From: Candidatus Woesearchaeota archaeon | Lineage (GTDB): Archaea; Nanobdellota; Nanobdellia; Woesearchaeales; GW2011-AR9 | DNA: 24,815 bases | Direction of reading: 5' to 3' | Assembly (NCBI GenBank): GCA_018303045.1 | Contig: JAGVYX010000037.1 | Span: 1-24,815 of the forward strand | In this document: positions 7,161 through 14,039 of the stretch, piece after piece | Layout of the letters: the number at the start of each line of letters is the position of its first letter | Numbering within the stretch: the first letter of the stretch is position 1 | The notes under the pieces: generated by a model | The model's database searches: none | The model's input: the letters and a program-made list of their open reading frames with translations, nothing else | Told to the model about the DNA's origin: nothing | Made by a program: the position numbers and the translations under genes

Positions 7161-7185
7161 AGAAATACAGCAAGACTGTATTTCT
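7161..7185 (+). terminator. 10-bp perfect hairpin after the sulfotransferase gene
   Basis: AGAAATACAG pairs perfectly with CTGTATTTCT around CAAGA, 25 bases beyond the stop codon. The position suits a terminator, but no T-run follows, so it may be factor-dependent or serve to stabilise the mRNA end. Confidence 0.45.
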
Positions 7186-7228
7186 GTAAACGAAAACGAA
7201 CAACAATTTCTTTTCTGTTCAGAAATAA

Positions 7229-7382
7229 AGTAGTTTTAGCATTTCTTGAATGAAATGCGGCGAAATCATTAACTGCATTCGCGCAGAAAGACAACGATCT
7301 TTCTGGCATCCCAGCAAAGCCGCTGCTTTGCTGTGGATATCCCCCACTATAAATCGTGGGAATTTCTGCTCATTTCATTTAA
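7229..7382 (-). repeat. Dispersed repeat, copy 2 (154 bp, inverted)
   Basis: This is the inverted partner of 4371-4476. Bases 7229-7267 match the reverse complement of 4438-4476 exactly over 39 bases, and 7362-7382 match 4371-4391 with two differences. Its longer centre holds two more stems: CAGCAAAGC/GCTTTGCTG around CGCT (7312-7333) and CCCAC/GTGGG around TATAAATC. A CCCAC/GTGGG foot resembles stems at the ends of IS200/IS605-type elements, but no transposase is present. With the flanks, this accounts for the gap 7137-7465. Confidence 0.85.
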
Positions 7383-7414
7383 TACTGGACTTAGCTAGGA
7401 TTGCCATTTGAACC

Positions 7415-7420
7415 TATAAT
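7415..7420 (+). promoter_or_regulatory. Candidate -10 box for the nonulosonic acid operon
   Basis: A perfect TATAAT lies 45 bases upstream of the first ATG of the long plus-strand operon. The -35 region (TTAGCT with an 18-base spacer) is poor. Position is the main argument. Confidence 0.3.
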
Positions 7421-7465
7421 TCAAAAGCTTTAAATGTGTTTTAATTGATTAACATTGCTGTTTAT

Positions 7466-8401
7466 ATGAAAATTATTATTTTTGGCCTAGGATCTATTGG
7501 GCAACGCCATGCTCGTTTACTGCAGCAACATTTCCCTCAACATTATTTGTCTGCTTTTCGCTCGAATCGAACTGCTCGAAATAATTTGGGCATTCTCGAA
7601 CTGCATTGCTGGGATGAGGTAATTTCTCTTTCTCCAGATGTTGCATTCATCACCAATCCAACGGCTGAACATGTTTCTACAGCCATTGCTTGCCTAGAGA
7701 AGGGAATGCACTTGTTTATTGAAAAACCATTGTCCAATAATCTTGAATCTCTGGAGAGATTATCTTATTTGACAGAAAATTTACGCAAAACTGTTTATGT
7801 GGCTTATTGTCTTCGCTTTCATCCGGTGATCCTCTGGCTTAAGAATCATCTCCAGCAATACCGTCCACTTCATGCAGCGATCTATAATTCATCACACCTT
7901 TCCCAATGGAGAAAAGCTGTTAACCCCCGGTCGAACTATAGCGCTTATAGAGAAAAAGGGGGGGGGATTATTCTAGATCAGTCACATGAATTTGATTATA
8001 TCAGATATCTTTTTGGCCCATTCAGTTTAACAGCTATTCAAGCTGGCCGAATTAGCAATGTTACTCATAACGCAGAAGATTATGTTGACTTACTTCTTAA
8101 AGTAAACGGCCTTGCAATTACAGTTCATTTAAATTTTTGCAGCTACTTTACTCAACGGAGAATCATTATTGATTTTGCAGATCACTGTATTAAAGCGGAT
8201 TTAATTGCTAGCGTAATCACTGAATATCGAGATAATCAAAAAAAAGAATATTGTTTCCCTATAGAGCTAGACGAAATCTATCTATGCCAGTTGCATTATT
8301 TTTTTAATAACCTTAATAATCCTGGTTTTATGAACGGTTTAGATGAGGCAAGGCTATTATTTAAGGATATAATTTCCCTAAAACAAGAGGCAGTATCGTG
8401 A
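7466..8401 (+). CDS. Gfo/Idh/MocA-family NAD(P)-dependent sugar oxidoreductase
   Basis: This 311-residue protein should oxidise or reduce a sugar or sugar nucleotide with NAD(P). The N-terminal Rossmann fold opens with IIIFGLGSIGQRHARLL, and the family's EKPLS motif is present in LFIEKPLSNN. The C-terminal alpha/beta domain contains GGGIILDQSHEFDYIRYLFGP, with the Asp and His expected in the active site. I chose ATG 7466 over an upstream TTG at 7445 because the Rossmann strand begins directly after it. It is the first gene of the operon and its TGA overlaps the next GTG by 4 bases. Genes of this family are common in legionaminic acid loci (PtmF-like neighbours), but the exact step is uncertain. 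A 9-base G tract encodes the GGG before the active-site region. Confidence 0.88.
   Translation: MKIIIFGLGSIGQRHARLLQQHFPQHYLSAFRSNRTARNNLGILELHCWDEVISLSPDVAFITNPTAEHVSTAIACLEKGMHLFIEKPLSNNLESLERLSYLTENLRKTVYVAYCLRFHPVILWLKNHLQQYRPLHAAIYNSSHLSQWRKAVNPRSNYSAYREKGGGIILDQSHEFDYIRYLFGPFSLTAIQAGRISNVTHNAEDYVDLLLKVNGLAITVHLNFCSYFTQRRIIIDFADHCIKADLIASVITEYRDNQKKEYCFPIELDEIYLCQLHYFFNNLNNPGFMNGLDEARLLFKDIISLKQEAVS
7958..7966. repeat. G9 homopolymer inside the oxidoreductase gene
   Basis: Nine G encode GGG in EKGGGIILD. Slippage by one base would end the protein shortly after this point and could disturb translational coupling to the CMP-sugar synthetase. Confidence 0.95.
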
Positions 8402-9111
8402 ATATTTTAGTAACGGTTTGTGCAAGGGGCGGCTCTAAAGGCGTTAAAAATAAAAACATTAGAGAGTTAGCTGGCAAGCCGCTGATTGCCTATACTTTAG
8501 AATTAGCTAAGAAGTGGAATAGAGCTAGAAATATCGTTTGCTCCACAGATTCAACAGCTATTGCTAAAATTGCCTTGTCTAAAGGCATTAAAGTCCCCTT
8601 TTTACGTCCTGCCGAATTAGCTACTGATACGGTTGGCAAATTAGTGGTCGTGCGTCATGCTCTTAATGAATGTGAACGCATCTTCAATCAAACCTATGAC
8701 GTTGTTGTAGATCTTGATGCCACTAGTCCTGTACGTTCTCTGCAAGATCTTGAAACGTGTTTTCAAATCTTTGAGGAGAAAAAACCGGATGTTCTTTTTT
8801 CTGTAGTTGAGGCTCGCCGTAATCCTTATTTTAATATGGTTGAACTCAAGAGTAATGGTTCTGTGTCAGTTTGTAAAGAGGCCAGTAAGCTGATTTTGCG
8901 CCGCCAGGACGCTCCAAAAGTATACGACATGAATGCTTCCATTTATTTTTATAACCGGAATTTCCTTTTAGACCTGACAGCCATATCGCCACTATCAACT
9001 TCTAATGTGGCTATCCATGTTATGAATGATATTTCAGCAATTGACATAGATAGCGAATTGGATTGGCATTTTATTGAATACCTGGTTAAGCAGAAGGTGA
9101 TCTCTTGGTGA
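8398..9111 (+). CDS. CMP-nonulosonic acid cytidylyltransferase (NeuA/LegF/PtmB family)
   Basis: This 237-residue enzyme should activate a sialic-acid-like sugar with CTP to give the CMP-sugar used by glycosyltransferases. The nucleotide-binding signature ARGGSKGVKNKNIRELAGKP opens the protein, followed by YTLELAKKW and the metal/sugar-binding region VVDLDATSPVRSLQDLE. DISAIDIDSELDW near the C-terminus is typical of this family. The length matches the single-domain bacterial CMP-Neu5Ac/Leg/Pse synthetases. The GTG start overlaps the upstream TGA (GTGA). Its neighbours (PtmA-like SDR, amidotransferase, NeuB, NeuC) point to a legionaminic acid derivative rather than plain sialic acid; sequence alone cannot fix the substrate. 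Confidence 0.92.
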   Translation: MNILVTVCARGGSKGVKNKNIRELAGKPLIAYTLELAKKWNRARNIVCSTDSTAIAKIALSKGIKVPFLRPAELATDTVGKLVVVRHALNECERIFNQTYDVVVDLDATSPVRSLQDLETCFQIFEEKKPDVLFSVVEARRNPYFNMVELKSNGSVSVCKEASKLILRRQDAPKVYDMNASIYFYNRNFLLDLTAISPLSTSNVAIHVMNDISAIDIDSELDWHFIEYLVKQKVISW

Positions 9112-9902
9112 AAGATTATCTTGATTCCTTCAAGTTAACTGGAAAGACCGCAGTTGTCTGCGGAGGACTGGGATTATTAGGAAAAGAAGTTTCAAAGGCT
9201 TTCGCTCAGGCAGGAGCGCAAGTAATAATTCTAGACATCAATGAAGATGAAGGGAAAAAGTTCCAGATGGATCTTTCCAGACAGAATTTAGTTACTGAAA
9301 TTATTTCTTTTGATATAACCGATATTTACAATATTAATAATAATGTACAGGCCTTGTTTTCTGAAAAAGGTTCGATTCAAATTTGGGTTAATCTTGCTTA
9401 TCCGCGGACTAAGGACTGGGGTAAATCACTAACTGATGTGAATATCAATTCCTGGCAAAAAAATGTTGATATGCATCTTAATTCTTACTGTTTATTAACT
9501 AGAGAAGTAGCTGAATTAATGAAGAAAAAAGAAATCTTAGGAACCATTATCAATTTTGCTTCCATTTATGGAGTAGTCGGTCCGGATTTTGAAGTATATT
9601 CTGGCACGAGCATGACCTCTGATCCTACCTACGCGGCTATTAAGGGCGGAATTATTGCTTTTTGCCGCCATTCGGCCTCTTATTATGGAAAATATGGCAT
9701 TCGCATTAATTGTCTTTGTCCAGGCGGAATTTTGGATTCGCAAAACCCGGTTTTTATTGCTAACTATGAACGAAGAACGCCGCTCCGCAGATTAGGAAGA
9801 CCCGAAGAAGTAGCAATGGCAACTCTATTTTTAGCCTCTGATGCATCATCTTATATCACTGGAGCGACAGTTATGGTTGACGGGGGCTGGACTTGCATAT
9901 GA
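9108..9902 (+). CDS. Short-chain dehydrogenase/reductase, PtmA-like
   Basis: This 264-residue classical SDR has the cofactor loop TAVVCGGLGLLGKEV, VNLAYPRTK in place of the usual NNAG, an active-site Ser in INFASIYG, and the YxxxK pair in YAAIKGG. The C-terminal SSYITGATVMVDGGW is the standard SDR ending. In Campylobacter the related PtmA sits next to PtmB and contributes to legionaminic acid formation, with no fully settled biochemical role; this pair has the same order reversed. The start is the GTG at 9108, which forms a GTGA overlap with the upstream stop and follows AAGGTGA at a good distance. A TTG three bases upstream is possible. Confidence 0.9.
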   Translation: MKDYLDSFKLTGKTAVVCGGLGLLGKEVSKAFAQAGAQVIILDINEDEGKKFQMDLSRQNLVTEIISFDITDIYNINNNVQALFSEKGSIQIWVNLAYPRTKDWGKSLTDVNINSWQKNVDMHLNSYCLLTREVAELMKKKEILGTIINFASIYGVVGPDFEVYSGTSMTSDPTYAAIKGGIIAFCRHSASYYGKYGIRINCLCPGGILDSQNPVFIANYERRTPLRRLGRPEEVAMATLFLASDASSYITGATVMVDGGWTCI

Positions 9903-9939
9903 ATTATTTATAGTTATGCAGCTATTGTCAAAAAATACT

Positions 9940-11553
9940 ATGAAAAAGAAAAGAATTATTGCACGCTTGGATATTAAAGGCCCAAATGTAGTGAAAGGAG
10001 TCCAGTTTGAATGTTTGCGAGTTATGGGCAAGCCAGCGCAGTTAGCGGAAGAGTATTATTTGCAAGGAGCAGATGAGCTGCTCTACTTGGACACGGTTGC
10101 TAACCTTTACCGCAGAGATAATCTTCTAACTATTGTGCATCAGGCTTCCGAGAATATATTTATTCCCTTTACGGTAGGCGGCGGCATTAGAACGATCGAG
10201 GATATTAAAGCTTTGTTATTAGGGGGAGCGGAGAGAGTGGCAATTAATACAGCGGCGGTGCAGAACCCTTCGATCATCAGCAAAGCTTCTAGAATTTTTG
10301 GTTCTCAATGTATCGTTGTTTCAATAGAGGCTAAGAAAAAATTCGATGAAACCTGGGAGCCCTATATTGATAATGGCCGCCAGAAAACGGGATTAGACGC
10401 TGTAACCTGGGCAAGAAGGGCCGAAGCTCTGGGCGCTGGAGAAATTATTATCACTTCTGTTGATCGCGAAGGAACTAAACGTGGATTGGACATCGGTTTA
10501 ATCAAGGCTGTTTCCGAGGCAGTTTCCGTGCCAGTTATTGCTGCTGGAGGCGCTGGCGCATTAGAAGATTTCTTTCAGTGTTTTAAAAAGACCAGAGCTG
10601 ATGCTGTAGCCACAGCTTCATTATTGCATTATAAAAATTATGGAATTGTGGAAATCAAGGATTATCTTCATCGAGAGATGATACCGGTTAGATTAGTACC
10701 TAACGCAAAAAGAATAGAAAGCAATCACGGTGAAGAATACAATTCAGATGATTATAATAAATATACCGCCAAATACAATTTAGATGATTATAATAAATAT
10801 ACCACCAAACAGATTGAGGAAGAATATGTAGATGTAGGTATTCGTAAATCTGATATTCCCGAGAATTATCTTAACTTATCTGCTGCCGCAGATTGGGAAA
10901 TTGGCGTTATTGACTATGGCATTAATAATGTAAAAAGCGTAGTCAAGTCTCTGGAAAAATTAAATCAGAAAGTAAAGCGAATAATTCACCCGGAAGAATT
11001 GCTTAAAGCTCGCGCGCTCGTGCTTCCTGGCGTGGGGGCATTTCGAGAGGGAATGAAAGCCCTGGAGGAAAATGGCTTAATTTATCCTTTGTTAAAGAGA
11101 GTAGCTGAAGGAATACCGATCCTTGGAATTTGTTTGGGAATGCAATTGTTCTTTACCGAGAGTGAAGAATTTGGCATTCATAAAGGCCTAAACCTGATTC
11201 CTGGCAGAGTTGTCCCTTTCAAATCACCAAAGGAAGTAAAGATTGCAGGTTATTCTGTCCCGCATATTGGCTGGAACAAGTTGCGCCAACCAGCAAGATC
11301 TTCCGCACCTTGGTCCAAAGATATATTTTCTACTCTCTCACCGGAGAGTACGGTTTATTTTGTTCATTCGTACTATCCGCAAACTGAGAGGGAATACGTT
11401 ATTGCAACTAGCGCTTATGGCGGGCAAGAGTTCGCTTCCATTGTTCAGAAAAAGAACGTTTTTGGCACTCAGTTCCATCCAGAAAAAAGCGGAGAGATTG
11501 GATTGAAAATCCTACAATCTTTTTGTAATCAACAGGGGGGGGGTTTAGCATGA
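9940..11553 (+). CDS. HisF-HisH fusion: ammonia-generating partner of sugar amidotransferase
   Basis: This 537-residue protein joins a HisF-like barrel (about 1-252) to a HisH-like glutaminase (about 318-530) through a repetitive linker. The HisF half keeps Asp11, the glycine phosphate loops GGGIRTIEDI and AAGGAGALEDF, and Asp51, but has Glu at residue 130, where histidine-pathway HisF has its second catalytic Asp. The HisH half has the nucleophile Cys398 in GICLGMQ and His513/Glu515 in QFHPEKSG, so glutaminase activity is expected. HisH/HisF paralogues next to WbpG/PseA-type amidotransferases supply ammonia for making acetamidino sugars, and the amidotransferase gene follows with an ATGA overlap. 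No other histidine genes are present. The order HisF-then-HisH is opposite to yeast HIS7. I chose ATG 9940, which starts the barrel as in HisF; an ATG at 9916 is possible. Confidence 0.9.
   Translation: MKKKRIIARLDIKGPNVVKGVQFECLRVMGKPAQLAEEYYLQGADELLYLDTVANLYRRDNLLTIVHQASENIFIPFTVGGGIRTIEDIKALLLGGAERVAINTAAVQNPSIISKASRIFGSQCIVVSIEAKKKFDETWEPYIDNGRQKTGLDAVTWARRAEALGAGEIIITSVDREGTKRGLDIGLIKAVSEAVSVPVIAAGGAGALEDFFQCFKKTRADAVATASLLHYKNYGIVEIKDYLHREMIPVRLVPNAKRIESNHGEEYNSDDYNKYTAKYNLDDYNKYTTKQIEEEYVDVGIRKSDIPENYLNLSAAADWEIGVIDYGINNVKSVVKSLEKLNQKVKRIIHPEELLKARALVLPGVGAFREGMKALEENGLIYPLLKRVAEGIPILGICLGMQLFFTESEEFGIHKGLNLIPGRVVPFKSPKEVKIAGYSVPHIGWNKLRQPARSSAPWSKDIFSTLSPESTVYFVHSYYPQTEREYVIATSAYGGQEFASIVQKKNVFGTQFHPEKSGEIGLKILQSFCNQQGGGLA
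10738..10809. repeat. 36-bp in-frame tandem duplication in the HisF-HisH linker
   Basis: Two 36-bp units encode YNSDDYNKYTAK and YNLDDYNKYTTK (residues 267-278 and 279-290). The multiple of three keeps the frame open, unlike the duplications at gene ends. Confidence 0.93.
11535..11543. repeat. G9 homopolymer at the 3' end of the HisF-HisH gene
   Basis: Nine G encode the GGG of the C-terminal QQGGGLA, a few bases before the ATGA junction with the amidotransferase. Loss of one G would give a stop just before the junction, while other length changes would shift the stop past the next start, so slippage would change coupling rather than destroy catalysis. Confidence 0.93.
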
Positions 11554-12908
11554 ATAGGATGAACATTAACTATAAATTCTGTAAACTAAATATAAATAAA
11601 ATAAAATATCAAGAATACGTGAAGTCTTTTAAAACAAAGGATCTTCAGTTAGACAATATCCCCCAGAAAATAGTTTTTTGTAAAAAGTGCGTTATCTCCA
11701 ACCAACGACCAAGAACAGAGTTTAATGAAGAAGGTATATGTAATGCCTGTGTCTACGCTCAATGGAAGTTTTTTGGAAAAATTGATTGGAAAAAAAGAGA
11801 ACAAGAACTGCAAGATCTCTGTAACAAGTATCGTTCTAAGGATAATAGTTTTGATTGTATCGTCCCTGGCAGTGCCGGCAAAGATAGTTCTATCGTAACG
11901 CACCAATTAAAATATAAGTATGGGATGCGCCCATTAGCTGTTACTTGGGCCCCTTTTATTTATTCAGCAGCAGGATATCAGAATTACTTTAATTTCATCC
12001 AAAGCGGTTTTGATGGAGTCATTGCTTATCCCAACGGTATTCTTCACCGAAAGCTGGCTCGCATCGCCTTCGAGTTGAAGGGTGATCCTTGGGAACCGTT
12101 TGCATTTGGCCAAAAGGCTTTTGCTATGCAATTAGCAGCCAAGTTTCGCATACCTTTAGTATTCTATGGGGAAAATGGTGAAGTGGAGTACGGCGGATCA
12201 TTTAAGAATGTAAATAAAGCTTTTGAAGATCCTTCCGACTGGGAAGAGTTGTATTACAAAGGGACAGGGCTCCAAGTTTTATTACAAGAGGGATTAAAGA
12301 TGGGCATCTTTACTGAAGAAGAATTAAAGCAAGCTAATTTTGAATTTTATCAGGCTCCCCCATTAAAAGAGATCCAAGAATTAAAACTGCAAATGCATTG
12401 GTTTAGTTACTATAAATTATGGGTTCCCCAAGAGCATTTTTACTATGCGGCAAAACATACTGGTTTTGAAGCTAATGTGGAAAGAACACAGGGCACATAT
12501 ACTAAATTTGTCAGCCTTGATGATCGGCTAGACCCTTTCCACTGGATTACTGCTTATATGAAATTTGGTTATGGGCGAGCAACCAGAGAAGCCTGCACCG
12601 ATATTCGATGCGGCCATATTACTCGAGAAGAAGGAGTTGCCCTAGTTCATCGTTACGATCACGAATTTCCAGAAGATATGTTTCCAGAATTTTTAGATTA
12701 TTTAGATATTACAGAGGATCATTTCTGGAAAGTAATGGATCATTATCGAAGACTAAATGTCTGGGAATTTATCAAGGGGAAATGGAGATTAAGACGAATT
12801 GTTTCAAACAAAGATGTTGTCTTTGGCGAGATTTCCCCAGAAAGGATTCAATTCCCTCAGCAAGGCCTGCATCCTCCGGCCTTTCATGAACAAGAGAAAT
12901 TGCTGTGA
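11550..12908 (+). CDS. N-acetyl sugar amidotransferase (WbpG/PseA family)
   Basis: This 452-residue enzyme should use ATP and ammonia from the HisF-HisH partner to turn an N-acetyl group of the sugar into an acetamidino group. It has paired cysteines likely to bind zinc (Cys44/47 and Cys64/67 in CKKC and CNAC), then a PP-loop ATP pyrophosphatase motif at about 107-113. That motif reads GSAGKDSS instead of the usual SGGKDS, with Ala replacing one Gly. KYKYGMRPLAVTWAP, YPNGILHRKLARIAFE and FYGENGEVEYGG are landmarks I recall for this family. Length is a little above the typical 370-400 residues, owing to N- and C-terminal extensions. ATGA and GTGA overlaps with both neighbours show tight coupling. 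Confidence 0.9.
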   Translation: MNRMNINYKFCKLNINKIKYQEYVKSFKTKDLQLDNIPQKIVFCKKCVISNQRPRTEFNEEGICNACVYAQWKFFGKIDWKKREQELQDLCNKYRSKDNSFDCIVPGSAGKDSSIVTHQLKYKYGMRPLAVTWAPFIYSAAGYQNYFNFIQSGFDGVIAYPNGILHRKLARIAFELKGDPWEPFAFGQKAFAMQLAAKFRIPLVFYGENGEVEYGGSFKNVNKAFEDPSDWEELYYKGTGLQVLLQEGLKMGIFTEEELKQANFEFYQAPPLKEIQELKLQMHWFSYYKLWVPQEHFYYAAKHTGFEANVERTQGTYTKFVSLDDRLDPFHWITAYMKFGYGRATREACTDIRCGHITREEGVALVHRYDHEFPEDMFPEFLDYLDITEDHFWKVMDHYRRLNVWEFIKGKWRLRRIVSNKDVVFGEISPERIQFPQQGLHPPAFHEQEKLL

Positions 12909-13987
12909 CTATTACAAACATGAGCGCAACAATTTTAGATGAATGGCAAAGCCGGAAAAGTCCATTTATTATTGCTGAAGCTGGGGTTAACCATAATGGC
13001 AGCCTGGTTACAGCGAAGCGGTTGATTGATGCAGCTATAGAATCGGGGGCTGATGCAGTTAAATTTCAAACTTTTACTTCTGAAAATGTGGTTACACCAG
13101 ATGGAGATATGGCTGATTATCAGGTTGAAAATACAGGTACAGTCGAATCGCAATTAGAGATGATCAAAAAGTTAGAGTTATGTTTAGAAGATTTTTATCA
13201 GCTCAAAAATTATTGCAATGCTAAAGGGATTATCTTTGCTACGACTATTCATTCTCCAGATCTAGTTGATGTCATTGATCCATTAGTTCCGTTTCATAAG
13301 ATAGGTTCTGGCGACTTAACAAATCTTCCATTTTTGATGCATCTTGCTAGTAAAAATAAATTAATGATATTATCAACAGGCATGGCCACAATCGATGAAA
13401 TAAATGAAGCTGTTAGAGTCATTAAGGAAACAGGCAATAAAAAGATTGCTATTTTACAGTGTACTACTAATTATCCTGCGGATTGCAGTATGGCCAATCT
13501 CCGGGTCATGGAGACTTATAAAAAACAGTTTCCTGATTGCGCAATTGGGTTTTCTGATCATACTCCCGGAATAGAAGTGGCTGTTTTAGCGGCAAAGCAT
13601 GGCGCTGCTGTCATTGAAAAGCATTTCACCCTGGATAAAGATTTGCCTGGGCCAGACCACAAATCATCTCTAAATCCCCAGGAATTAACAGCTATGATTC
13701 GCGCTATCCGCAATCGGGATTATAATGTGGCCATTAATGAAGAGGCGGCCTTAGGCTCGAGGCATAAAATCCCGTCTCTAGTTGAATTAAAGATAGCCTT
13801 AGTAGCGCGCAAAAGTATTGTTGCTAACCAGGATATTCCTAAAGGAACAGTTATTACAGAAGAGATGTTGATTATAAAACGCCCCGGCTGGGGGTTGCCA
13901 TCTAAATATCTTCCTTCGATAATTGGCAGAATATCTCGCTGCGACATTAGCAAAAATACTCTTTTAGATGTAACTTGCCTTGATTAA
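12905..13987 (+). CDS. neuB: Nonulosonic acid synthase, NeuB/LegI family
   Basis: This enzyme of about 360 residues condenses phosphoenolpyruvate with a six-carbon amino sugar to form a nine-carbon nonulosonic acid. The TIM-barrel part contains FIIAEAGVNHNGSL, AVKFQTF, KIGSGDLTNLPFL, LQCTTNYPA, GFSDHTPG and EKHFTLDKDLPGPDHKSSL, including the metal- and PEP-binding residues. A C-terminal SAF (antifreeze-like) domain begins near LVARKSIVANQDIPKG. The start is GTG 12905, overlapping the upstream TGA; an ATG at 12920 is an alternative. The family cannot separate sialic, legionaminic and pseudaminic acid with certainty from motifs alone; context favours legionaminic. Its 3' end is part of a 44-bp tandem duplication that also copies the next gene's start. 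Confidence 0.93.
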   Translation: MTITNMSATILDEWQSRKSPFIIAEAGVNHNGSLVTAKRLIDAAIESGADAVKFQTFTSENVVTPDGDMADYQVENTGTVESQLEMIKKLELCLEDFYQLKNYCNAKGIIFATTIHSPDLVDVIDPLVPFHKIGSGDLTNLPFLMHLASKNKLMILSTGMATIDEINEAVRVIKETGNKKIAILQCTTNYPADCSMANLRVMETYKKQFPDCAIGFSDHTPGIEVAVLAAKHGAAVIEKHFTLDKDLPGPDHKSSLNPQELTAMIRAIRNRDYNVAINEEAALGSRHKIPSLVELKIALVARKSIVANQDIPKGTVITEEMLIIKRPGWGLPSKYLPSIIGRISRCDISKNTLLDVTCLD

Positions 13988-14039
13988 ATGACACTAAAAA
14001 TACTCTTTTAAATGTAACACGCCTCGATTAAATGACACT
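13952..14039. repeat. 44-bp tandem duplication of the neuB-neuC junction
   Basis: Units 13952-13995 and 13996-14039 differ at four positions. Each holds the end of neuB, its TAA stop and an ATG for neuC. Before duplication the ATG must have followed the stop directly. The first ATG (13988) now opens only MTLKILF, and the second (14032) is the true start of the downstream gene. Confidence 0.93.

Noticed and set aside
7229..7382. Complete IS200/IS605 insertion sequence
   Set aside because: Only hairpin-bearing ends are visible; there is no TnpA or TnpB coding sequence.
7415..7420. Full sigma-70 promoter before the operon
   Set aside because: Only the -10 box is convincing; no acceptable -35 box is spaced correctly, so only a low-confidence -10 is reported.
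9940..11553. Histidine biosynthesis gene
   Set aside because: No other his genes are present, Asp130 is Glu, and the next gene is a sugar amidotransferase with a 4-base overlap.
12608..12889. 93-codon open frame inside the amidotransferase gene
   Set aside because: It is another frame of a well-supported gene; low-complexity Arg/Ser content, no start signal.
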